A DNA stretch of 64,000 bases from Zhongshania aliphaticivorans. Its GTDB lineage: Bacteria > Pseudomonadota > Gammaproteobacteria > Pseudomonadales > Spongiibacteraceae. Below the pieces are notes generated by a model. It was given only the letters and a program-made list of their open reading frames with translations, was not told the DNA's origin and searched no databases. A program made the translations under genes and the position numbers. The DNA is taken from NCBI RefSeq assembly GCF_001586255.1, contig NZ_CP014544.1, positions 2,945,501 to 3,009,500 on the forward strand, read 5' to 3'. Positions 10,401 to 17,957 of the stretch are shown here, piece by piece (within the stretch, counting starts at the first letter, position 1; each line of letters starts with the position of its first letter).

Positions 10401-10499
10401 TTTACGACTTCCTATTTACTAGGTATCACCCTCGCTATACGGGTATGTGATATAAATTTTAAGATAAAGATCGAAAGTGCTAGATCGCCAGCTCTGTTG

Positions 10500-10517
10500 T
10501 TAACCAAGCTTAGTTAA
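10500..10517. promoter_or_regulatory. Inverted repeat upstream of the permease, possible SorC operator
   Basis: TTAAC-8-GTTAA forms an 18-base inverted repeat in the 155-base gap between the regulator stop and the permease start. The position suits an operator for the adjacent SorC-type regulator. No binding-site consensus for this protein is known to me, so the role is a guess. Confidence 0.3.
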
Positions 10518-10555
10518 GTCACTTAAAGGCACAGCAGTTCGATCTCCCGAAACGA

Positions 10556-11521
10556 CTATTGCGATGATAAATTAAGCAGGGCTTTGGCCGTATATTCATT
10601 AGTAATTAGAGAATTAAGCAGTTTTCCTTTCAGCGCCGCATGGATAGCAACAATTTTATCCTCTCCGGCGGCAATTCCATATACCGGCTTTTTCGCGTTT
10701 ATTATTAAAGGGGCACTCACCACTCTTTTATTTATTTCGTTTTTAAGAAGCTTGCCATTGTCGTCATACAGCCAACTGATGACCTCACCTTTTGCACCAT
10801 CAGTCATGACGGCATCCAGTTCGTCATCGTCGATAAAGCCATCTACAAACAACGGGGAACTGTCCGTAATCTGGCCCACACCGACGAAAGTTGCGTCTGC
10901 TTGTTCAATTAAACGAAAGATACTCTTTACCGGCTGCAGGCTATGGAGCATTTTCTTCTCTTGCACAGACGATGCAATAACAGGAAGAGGCATGGGGTAA
11001 TGCTTGGCGTTAACTCGATTAGCCATGGACACAACAATATCAAATGCCGAGGCGGCGCCGTCTGACATCATATTACCGAGCATGGAAACTAACTTATGGT
11101 GGTGGCATTGCATCGCAGGAAGCTCATCGATACATGCTTTTAAAGCTCTGCCTGTACCAAATGCTAGGACTTTTGGTGTTTCGGATTTTAGATAGCGCTC
11201 TAGTATTGCGGCACCGCACTGGGCAAGCCCGTGATTATCATTAGGTGAGGACGGGTCGCTTGGAACAACTTCGCAATCGAGCATACCAAACCTTTCTTTA
11301 AGTTGTTGAGCTAACTCCATGCATTGTGTTATTGGATGCTCCAAGCGCACTTTCACCAAGCCTTCACTGACAGCAAGTGCGACCAAGCGCTGAGCTGATT
11401 GCCTAGAAACGTCCAGTTTTTGAGCAATTTCATCCTGGGTATTCTTAGCAACGTAATAGAGCCATGCTGCGCGGGCAGCATCGTCTAATCGTTTCAACTC
11501 GGAGTTCGATTTATTATCCAT
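10556..11521 (-). CDS. SorC/DeoR-family sugar-binding transcriptional regulator
   Basis: This 321-residue protein has an N-terminal helix-turn-helix (about 28-50, NTQDEIAQKLDVSRQSAQRLV) and a long C-terminal domain of the SorC sugar-phosphate-sensing type, with GTGRALKACIDELP (about 142-155) and GIAAGEDK near the end. Such proteins usually respond to a phosphorylated sugar intermediate. It lies between a HAD phosphatase gene and the permease, all on the same strand, so it most likely controls the polyol block. Confidence 0.9.
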   Translation of the reverse strand: MDNKSNSELKRLDDAARAAWLYYVAKNTQDEIAQKLDVSRQSAQRLVALAVSEGLVKVRLEHPITQCMELAQQLKERFGMLDCEVVPSDPSSPNDNHGLAQCGAAILERYLKSETPKVLAFGTGRALKACIDELPAMQCHHHKLVSMLGNMMSDGAASAFDIVVSMANRVNAKHYPMPLPVIASSVQEKKMLHSLQPVKSIFRLIEQADATFVGVGQITDSSPLFVDGFIDDDELDAVMTDGAKGEVISWLYDDNGKLLKNEINKRVVSAPLIINAKKPVYGIAAGEDKIVAIHAALKGKLLNSLITNEYTAKALLNLSSQ

Positions 11522-11572
11522 AGTGATACCCTAATAATTATTATTTAATGACAATTATCTTATGTAAGTTGA

Positions 11573-12241
11573 CTATTCAGCTGCTGGCAGCAGTTCTACT
11601 AGATCTTTCCAATGCGGTATCACTGGAACGTGGGGAAATGCATCTATAACCTTTGATACTGTACCGGCAAGATGGCGCCCACCAGTGTAATGAGCTACCT
11701 GCATCCCGGCCGAAATCGCTGCGGTCACCCCTGCATGACTATCCTCAATAACTAAGCACTCGCTGGGTGCGACCCCCATCTTTGTCGCGGCATACAGAAA
11801 CAAATCTGGCGCCGGTTTACCCTGCGATACATCCTCAGCGGTAAATATCTTGGCTGTAAAAAAATCCTCTAAACCGCTAATTCGAAGTGCTTCGGCCGTG
11901 CGTTCTGGGCTACTACTGGTCGCCAAACAGAACTGCAGCTGCAGTCCAGATAAAAGTGCTTGAACGCCGTCTGTCGGTTGTAGCTCACACCTAAACTGTT
12001 CAAGCAGAACGGTGCGATACTCTGCTTCAAAAGACTTAGGCAAATTCACGTGAAAATTATCAAACACCTTTTCGCGAACGGATTTAAAGCTATACCCGAG
12101 AAAATGACGTTGAACATACTGAAAATCAATATCGACTCTTAGCTCGCGTAATTTCTCAATTAAAACTGTGGCGCTGATAATTTCGCTATCAATTAGCACG
12201 CCATCGCAGTCAAAAATAATCAGCTTAATATTATTATTCAT
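11573..12241 (-). CDS. HAD-superfamily sugar phosphatase / beta-phosphoglucomutase-like
   Basis: This protein of about 222 residues belongs to HAD subfamily I with a four-helix cap. Motif I FDCDGVLIDSE lies near the N-terminus, SSSPERT is motif II, GKPAPDLF is motif III and VIEDSHAGVTAA is motif IV. All catalytic Asp and Lys residues are present. I chose the ATG at 12241 (MNNNIKLIIF) because AGGT lies about 8 bases upstream; the frame is open to a GTG at 12277. It is the first gene of the polyol block. It could clear a sugar phosphate that would otherwise build up; the substrate is not evident. Confidence 0.85.
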   Translation of the reverse strand: MNNNIKLIIFDCDGVLIDSEIISATVLIEKLRELRVDIDFQYVQRHFLGYSFKSVREKVFDNFHVNLPKSFEAEYRTVLLEQFRCELQPTDGVQALLSGLQLQFCLATSSSPERTAEALRISGLEDFFTAKIFTAEDVSQGKPAPDLFLYAATKMGVAPSECLVIEDSHAGVTAAISAGMQVAHYTGGRHLAGTVSKVIDAFPHVPVIPHWKDLVELLPAAE

Positions 12242-12750
12242 TGCCATACCTATCACGTTTTGCATCGAGGACACCACAAGCTAGCTGTTGCTCCGATGAA
12301 TATAGCTCGCCATACGAAAGCTATCGGTAATCGCGATAACTACGGTCTTCTCACTGCCCGAAGAGGCGTGAGCAAAAGCTCAGCTATCGAGCAGATTCCC
12401 ACACACTAACCCCAATGTCAATCATGAATTCACCACCAAACACCAATATTAGCCTCACAGAAAGACCAAGGAGTTATTGTTACCTGCCCCTACAAAGAAG
12501 CCTCCAACACAATAAATCCTACTTAAGCAATTGATTAATAATACATTTAATATATTACCCTGAAAAAATCTAAGCGTGTACACCCAACAAAACTTGACGC
12601 CGAAATAACATACTGGGAATATGCTCATACTGTGAGCCATTGCCCACATAAGTTAATTTAATAAAAATATGACGATTTTGGCGCACCACACCAGTACCAC
12701 ATGACAATAATCAGACCTGCAAAGCCAGGCAAAACAACAAGGTAATAACC
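12242..12750. other. Divergent intergenic region between the polyol block and the porin
   Basis: About 500 bases separate the HAD phosphatase start from the porin start. They should hold the promoters of both transcription units. The segment 12530-12560 is A+T-rich. No convincing gene, hairpin terminator or recognised operator was seen. Confidence 0.5.
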
Positions 12751-14022
12751 ATGATAAAAAAACGCGTAACCCAATTAATCTGTGCTCGCTTGACCCTAGT
12801 TATTTCCTGCATAGCACTGTCAAACCCGACATTTTCCGCTGAATTTCTCGATAATAAAATTCAAGCCAAATTAATGCTTATGCAGGGTTTCCAAGCAATA
12901 GAGGCAAAGCCAGGTGCGTTTGAAATACCCAATACCGATATGGCACCGGGCTTCCAACGGCTTCGCTTTAATATTGAGCTAGCTGTTAAAGTTCACGATC
13001 ACGTTACCGTCTATGTTGACCTCGGCGAAGAACCCAATGATTTCGGCACTGATGACCAGTTTGAAATTTCCCAAGATTTAGGCTACATCGACCTAGATAT
13101 TTTCGGCCTAGCTGGAAGCGCTCAACAAGACCAAAGCTGGCTATTTCGTGCTGGGAACATTGTTTCCACGGTATTTGAGTTCCGGGGCTATTCGGACGGC
13201 GCCGCTGTACAAAGCAACCCACTTATTGGCAATTCCCCTATTGACTTTGTTACTGCAGAATCCGGCATTCAGAGCTTGTGGTCACACAAGGTGTCTGATT
13301 CGGTAATCACACAAGTGAATGCCGACATTGGCTTTACAGTACCGACGTTCTTTGAAGACTACAGTGGAGATCGAGGTTTCAACACCTTCGGTCGGCTGTC
13401 GCTTAACACGGGTTTCGGTTTAAATTTAGGCCTAGGCTGGTTTATCAGCAGTTTAGGTGACCAAGTCACTAACCGACCCTTTGCCGACGTGCAAACCGCT
13501 GGGCTAATTCAAGGCGATGGTGACAACTATAATTTCGCTGCGTCCGGTGCAAGTTCACGCGACACCCACGCTGGCCTACTGCCGGGCTTAGACGCGAATA
13601 TTTTTCAAATCAACGCTCACTACCAAGCCCGCCCAGGCACCGAATTCCGTGGCTGGGCGGGTATCGCTAAAGATGAATTCAGCTTCGTTGATAGTAATGG
13701 CGATCAAACTGTAGCCAGTCAAGCCGTTGCTTATCAAGAGATCGCTAGCGAAATTAACTACTACGCAATCGAGGCCACACAATACCTCACACTCAACCGC
13801 TTATACATTGCATCGCGCTTTAGTTCGGCCACCAACAAGAGTGATAATATTTCTGGCGACAAGGACCTTAATCGCATCCAGCTCGGCCTAGGCTGGTGGC
13901 TAACGGACAACACCCTGTTCAAAGCGGAGTACGTCAAACAATCGGAAGGAAATACCTCCGCTGGGCAAATCGGCGCTGATTGGGATGGACTAACGGCAGA
14001 ATTATCGGTTGTTTTCGACTAA
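12751..14022 (+). CDS. Outer-membrane porin-like beta-barrel protein
   Basis: This 423-residue protein has a signal peptide ending near 30 (NPTFSA-EF) and a body of alternating aromatic and polar residues typical of a 16-strand barrel. It ends ...LTAELSVVFD, so the last residue is Asp after the Phe rather than a terminal Phe. It faces the polyol catabolic block across a 500-base divergent region. It could be that pathway's outer-membrane entry channel, but nothing in the sequence fixes the cargo. It also resembles uncharacterised marine porins. Confidence 0.7.
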   Translation: MIKKRVTQLICARLTLVISCIALSNPTFSAEFLDNKIQAKLMLMQGFQAIEAKPGAFEIPNTDMAPGFQRLRFNIELAVKVHDHVTVYVDLGEEPNDFGTDDQFEISQDLGYIDLDIFGLAGSAQQDQSWLFRAGNIVSTVFEFRGYSDGAAVQSNPLIGNSPIDFVTAESGIQSLWSHKVSDSVITQVNADIGFTVPTFFEDYSGDRGFNTFGRLSLNTGFGLNLGLGWFISSLGDQVTNRPFADVQTAGLIQGDGDNYNFAASGASSRDTHAGLLPGLDANIFQINAHYQARPGTEFRGWAGIAKDEFSFVDSNGDQTVASQAVAYQEIASEINYYAIEATQYLTLNRLYIASRFSSATNKSDNISGDKDLNRIQLGLGWWLTDNTLFKAEYVKQSEGNTSAGQIGADWDGLTAELSVVFD

Positions 14023-14333
14023 TTACTCTTCGCGCCAACCTCATTGAGGTAGAGCCGCGTATGGCCGTATGGTTTTAGAAACTGAGCCTGGGGTAGAACC
14101 TGGCCCATTGTGGATGGGACGGTGTGATTAACAGGGTTTGATGAGTGCCATCCCCCCTTAATGGGGTAGAGCCGCTTGACCGCTTGGCATTGGCGGCGCG
14201 GCGCATACTAAGAGGTCAACGACCACTTTCTCCCGGTGACAACGGGTGCGGCTAGATGGTCAAATTCGACACCCTTTGAAACGAGTTTTGTCACAGATTT
14301 GTCACTGGGGCGTCACAGAGGAATTTCAGGCAT
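14023..14333. other. Non-coding stretch beside tRNA-Arg with repeated motifs
   Basis: No reading frame or recognisable family was found. Three copies of GGTAGARCC lie at 14048, 14092 and 14165; the first and third extend to GGTAGAGCCGC. A second feature, three GTCAC copies in exact 11-base phase, lies at 14290-14316. The region could be the eroded end of an integrated element, which would fit a tRNA neighbour, but no integrase or duplicated tRNA end was seen. Confidence 0.4.
14290..14316 (+). repeat. Three helically phased GTCAC repeats
   Basis: GTCAC starts at 14290, 14301 and 14312, an exact 11-base period, each followed by A or T. One-turn spacing is what a protein binding cooperatively along one DNA face would need. 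The function is unknown. Confidence 0.5.
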
Positions 14334-14362
14334 AAAAAAACCCAGACCGGAGGTCTAGGTTT
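14334..14362 (-). terminator. Rho-independent terminator of tRNA-Arg
   Basis: On the minus strand an 11-base-pair stem (AAACCTAGACC with GGTCTGGGTTT, one G-U pair) and a TCC loop are followed by a run of seven T, starting 27 bases after the tRNA 3' end. Confidence 0.88.
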
Positions 14363-14388
14363 CTTCATATAAGTCAAAGACTTATGTT

Positions 14389-14465
14389 TGGTGCGCCCGG
14401 CACGATTCGAACGTGCGACCGCCTGGTTCGTAGCCAGGTACTCTATCCAGCTGAGCTACGGGCGC
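14389..14465 (-). tRNA. tRNA-Arg(ACG)
   Basis: The minus strand folds as a 77-base cloverleaf with an encoded CCA end. The acceptor stem is GCGCCCG paired with CGGGCGC, the anticodon stem-loop is CTGG-CTACGAA-CCAG with anticodon ACG, and the T loop contains GTTCGAATC. It reads CGN arginine codons after A34-to-inosine editing. A strong terminator follows. tRNA-Arg genes are common integration targets. Confidence 0.97.
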
Positions 14466-14648
14466 TTCAGGCTGCGTACTATATGGATGTCGCCTCCCGC
14501 TGTCAACGACTTCGTGAAATAAATTCGTAATTAGTGATTTCTGCTCAAAAAATCGCCAAGATATTGATATATAACAGCATTCGGGTAATTCACTAACACA
14601 AATCAACCCTTAAAATACAGCGTTCAAAGCACTTTTTAATCATCTTCA

Positions 14649-15671
14649 TTAATCAGCTAACTGCCCCGGCGTTAAAAGGTAGTGACCCACAAACCACTCC
14701 TGACCACCTCGGTAAGCAAACAACTCAGAGCAAGCGAGCATAAACATCCGCCAACGCTGGAACTGAATTTTGGGATTGGGTGCATCTTTTAGAATACTTA
14801 AGGCTTGGGCTTTGTTGGCATCTAGCTTAACTAACCACGCTTCAAGGGTTTTGGAGTAGTGCTCGCCATTGACTCGCCAACTGTCAACCATGCGCATATG
14901 TTCAGAGAAGTGCATTAAGGTGTCAAAGGCAGGCATTTGACCACCACTGAAGAAGTTGTCGGTCATCCAGCCACCATCAAAGGGGTAATGTAAGTAGGCG
15001 TGACAGAAGATGTGCACGAACATTAGCCCGTTCGGTTCTAGCCAGCCAGAGACATTAGCGAGTAATTCTCGGTAATTGCGCACATGCTCGAGCATTTCTA
15101 TGGTCACGACTCTGTCGAAGCGCTCGGTTAATGTTAATTCACCCACATTGCAGGTTATAACCTTTACATTATTCAATCCACGCAACGCAGCTTGTGCCTC
15201 GATAAATGCCCGCTGAGCACTAGAGTTAGACACTGCCGTAATTTGCGACTGGGGGTAGCGAGCCGCAGCCCAGAGGGTAAAGCTCCCCCAGCCGCAACCC
15301 AAGTCCAATATCTTTTGGCCATTTTCGAGTTGTGCCCTTTCGGCATAAATCGCCAGCATGGCTTGCTCGGCATCCGCGAGGCTTTGGCAGTTTTCGCCCC
15401 ACCAGCAACTGCTGTATTTCAAACACGGCCCGAGCATAAGTTGGAATAAAGCCGCGGGTACTTCGTAGTGCTGTTCATTTGCTTCACCGGTTTTAATGGC
15501 AATGGCGGAGACACTAAGTTCGTGACGAAATTGGCGACGGCGCGCCTCATTGCGATGTAAGTCGCCACTGCATTCTTGCACTAGACGATCCGCTAACTCT
15601 CGCCGTATACCTCGACGCAGCAAAGGATCAGGCACAAGACCACGCTCGGCAAGCATAATAGGACTAATCAT
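14649..15671 (-). CDS. Cyclopropane-fatty-acid-synthase-like SAM methyltransferase
   Basis: This 340-residue protein has the SAM-binding motif ILDLGCGWGSF at 121-131. The CFA-type sequence HYEVPAALFQLMLGP-CLKYSSCWW lies at about 68-91, just as HYD..N.F...L....YS precedes motif I in CFA synthases. It is shorter than E. coli Cfa (about 380) and lacks most of the N-terminal lipid-binding part. It probably methylates an unsaturated acyl chain or similar lipid; the exact product cannot be read from sequence. It stands alone between a tRNA and a CoA-transferase gene. Confidence 0.82.
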   Translation of the reverse strand: MISPIMLAERGLVPDPLLRRGIRRELADRLVQECSGDLHRNEARRRQFRHELSVSAIAIKTGEANEQHYEVPAALFQLMLGPCLKYSSCWWGENCQSLADAEQAMLAIYAERAQLENGQKILDLGCGWGSFTLWAAARYPQSQITAVSNSSAQRAFIEAQAALRGLNNVKVITCNVGELTLTERFDRVVTIEMLEHVRNYRELLANVSGWLEPNGLMFVHIFCHAYLHYPFDGGWMTDNFFSGGQMPAFDTLMHFSEHMRMVDSWRVNGEHYSKTLEAWLVKLDANKAQALSILKDAPNPKIQFQRWRMFMLACSELFAYRGGQEWFVGHYLLTPGQLAD

Positions 15672-15766
15672 AATTCACTCCGTACTGGCACATAGATAAG
15701 GCTTTGTTTTGCGCTTATTACGATGCCCTTCTCAATACGGATTTTGCGTATCTACATTTGAGTCAA

Positions 15767-15795
15767 TAAAAAAGGGCCCCTAAGGCCCTTTAAAA
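15767..15795 (-). terminator. Rho-independent terminator of the CoA-transferase gene
   Basis: On the minus strand AAAGGGCC and GGCCCTTT form an 8-base-pair stem with a short loop, followed by T residues, directly after the stop at 15818. Confidence 0.8.
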
Positions 15796-15817
15796 TAGAT
15801 ATAACCAAACCTGACGT

Positions 15818-16954
15818 TTAACTTAAAACACCTTCAGCGCGAAGACTGGCCAAGCTTGCGGCATCGTAGCCCGCTAGCTCAGCTAGCACCGACTCAGTGT
15901 CACTACCGGGCCGCGGTGCACCCTTAAGCACCTCAGGCGCGGTGCGACTAAATTTAGGCGCCGGCCCCGGCTGTATTTGGCCCTCCACTTCAATAAAGGA
16001 TTTTCTGGCGACATTGTGCGGGTGTTTTGGCGCTTCGCTCATCGACAGGATTGGCGCAAAGCAGGCATCTGAGCCTTCAAATATTTCACACCACTGATCG
16101 CGAGTTTTGGTCAAAAATATTTCAGTGAGTTTCTGCTTCAGCTCGGGCCAGCGTGAAGTATCCATTTGCGCGCCAAAGCTGTCTTCGTCTAGACCGAGTT
16201 TTTCTTTAAGAATGTGGTAAAACTGGGGCTCGATAGGACCGATAGACACGTGCTTAGCATCACTGGTTTCGTAGGTTTCATAAAAATGCGCGCCGGTATC
16301 CAGCATATTTACACCGCGCTCGTCTTTCCAAAGATTTTGGTTATAAAAGCAGTACATCATATGCATCAGCGCCGCAGAGCCCTCTACCATTGAGGTATCG
16401 ACCACCTGACCTTTACCACTGCGGCTCGCTTCTAAAATTGCGGAAACCACGCCGAACGCTAAAAACATACCGCCACCGCCAAAGTCGCCCACCAAATTAG
16501 CCGGAGGTACCGGTTTGTCCCCAGCGCGACCCATGGCATGCAGTGCGCCCGACAGGGAGATGTAATTGATGTCGTGACCAGCGGCTTGCGCCATTGGACC
16601 AGTCTGTCCCCAACCCGTCATGCGGCCAAATACCAGTTTAGGGTTACGGGCTAAGCATTGCTCGGGACCAATTCCCAAGCGCTCGGCCACACCTGGGCGA
16701 AAACCTTCAATTAACGCATCAGCTGACTCACACAGTTTCAATACCGCTTCGACTCCACGGGGGTCTTTCAAGTTCAGCGCGATGGATTTCTTGCCCCGTT
16801 CACTAATAATATTCGCTACTGGCGCGTCGGCAGCTGCCGACTTACGGGTAATGGAAATTACCTCGGCGCCCATGTCTGCGAACATCATGCCCGCAAAGGG
16901 CGCGGGCCCTAGCCCTTCTAGTTCAATAATCCGTATTCCGCTAAGTGGTCCCAT
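15818..16954 (-). CDS. CaiB/BaiF-family CoA transferase (alpha-methylacyl-CoA racemase-like)
   Basis: About 378 residues with the class III CoA-transferase/racemase pattern: GPLSGIRIIELEGLGPAPFAG at the N-terminus, ADMGAEVI, LNLKDPRG, and GFRPGVAERLGIGPE. Its closest family type is alpha-methylacyl-CoA racemase, with GHDINYISLSGALHAMGR and GGGGMFLAFG. I place the start at the ATG 16954 behind an AGGA site; the frame is open to 16975. It would epimerise 2-methyl-branched acyl-CoAs or move CoA between acids. It faces a crotonase gene, which suggests shared acyl-CoA metabolism. Confidence 0.88.
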   Translation of the reverse strand: MGPLSGIRIIELEGLGPAPFAGMMFADMGAEVISITRKSAAADAPVANIISERGKKSIALNLKDPRGVEAVLKLCESADALIEGFRPGVAERLGIGPEQCLARNPKLVFGRMTGWGQTGPMAQAAGHDINYISLSGALHAMGRAGDKPVPPANLVGDFGGGGMFLAFGVVSAILEASRSGKGQVVDTSMVEGSAALMHMMYCFYNQNLWKDERGVNMLDTGAHFYETYETSDAKHVSIGPIEPQFYHILKEKLGLDEDSFGAQMDTSRWPELKQKLTEIFLTKTRDQWCEIFEGSDACFAPILSMSEAPKHPHNVARKSFIEVEGQIQPGPAPKFSRTAPEVLKGAPRPGSDTESVLAELAGYDAASLASLRAEGVLS

Positions 16955-17168
16955 AATTCTGTCCTGTCTGTACATTTAGTAGTGAGTGCGCCCGCAGCGG
17001 GCTTTATTTCGGATCAATCCGATTATTATCCGGCGCCCGCGTTTGCCTAATAAGCGCCAAGCCCGCTATTTTGCACCGCCAAACCAATTTAGGCAAAACG
17101 CAATGCCACGCCTTGGTAAAAAATGGCATGATGACGCTGTTGATGAATACTGAAAATTAGAGGTAAGA

Positions 17169-17957
17169 ATGAAGCCCGCTGACCTGATTCAAATCGACCG
17201 CCGTCCTCCCCTTCTCTGGGTCACCATTAACCGCCCTCTCGCTCGCAACGCCGTCAACGGCGCAACAGCCCACGCCCTGGCCGACGCATTTCTAGAGTTC
17301 GATTCTGACCCCGAGCTATCGGTAGCCATTTTGTGTGGGGCTGAAGACAATTTTTGCGCGGGGGCTGATCTAAAGGCCGTCGCCAGCGACGACCCCGCGC
17401 TGCGCAACCCCCTTAATGCAGGCGGTATTGGCCCGATGGGGCCCAGCCGCATGCAATTAAGCAAACCGGTGATTGCTGCCATTGACGGCTATTGCGTGGC
17501 TGGCGGCCTAGAGCTGGCTTTATGGTGTGATATGCGCATTGCCACTGAACGCGCTATTTTGGGGGTGTTTTGCCGCCGCTTTGGCGTGCCACTTATTGAT
17601 GGCGGAACCGTGCGCTTACCCCGCTTAATTGGCATGAGCCGTGCCATGGACATGATATTAACCGGTCGCGCCGTTGATGCCAGCGAAGCCCAAGCCATTG
17701 GCCTCGTTAATCGCGTAGTGAGTGTTCACAATCTTCGCGATAGTGCCGAGCAGCTCGCGCTGCAAATTGCCGGATTTCCTCAGGAATGCCTGCGCAATGA
17801 TCGCCGCAGCGCCTACCAGCAGTGGGGCATGAATGAAGAGCACGCCATGCACAATGAATTCACCTTAGGCTTAAAAACCTTATCCTCAGGCGAAACCTTG
17901 GCGGGCGCCCAGCGCTTTGAACAAGGCCGAGGCCGCCATGGTGAGCCTGAAAGTTAA
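17169..17957 (+). CDS. Crotonase-family protein (enoyl-CoA hydratase-like), one catalytic Glu missing
   Basis: This 262-residue protein has the oxyanion-hole motif FCAGADLKAV and YCVAGGLELALWCDMRIA, which keeps the first catalytic Glu (E144 in rat hydratase). In the stretch GVFCRRFGVPLIDGG, ungapped alignment puts Cys where the second Glu (E164) should be. Simple hydration is therefore doubtful. A good GAGGT ribosome site precedes the ATG. The 3' end overlaps the convergent transporter gene by four bases. It lies opposite the CoA-transferase gene. Confidence 0.85.
   Translation: MKPADLIQIDRRPPLLWVTINRPLARNAVNGATAHALADAFLEFDSDPELSVAILCGAEDNFCAGADLKAVASDDPALRNPLNAGGIGPMGPSRMQLSKPVIAAIDGYCVAGGLELALWCDMRIATERAILGVFCRRFGVPLIDGGTVRLPRLIGMSRAMDMILTGRAVDASEAQAIGLVNRVVSVHNLRDSAEQLALQIAGFPQECLRNDRRSAYQQWGMNEEHAMHNEFTLGLKTLSSGETLAGAQRFEQGRGRHGEPES

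Noticed and set aside
12455-12649. 64-residue minus-strand frame in the porin upstream region
   Set aside because: Cys/Phe-rich random-looking sequence, no ribosome site, A+T-rich promoter-like DNA.
16987-17010. GCCCGCAGCGGGC hairpin with T-rich end on the plus strand
   Set aside because: The stem has only five pairs and there is no plus-strand gene upstream to terminate.
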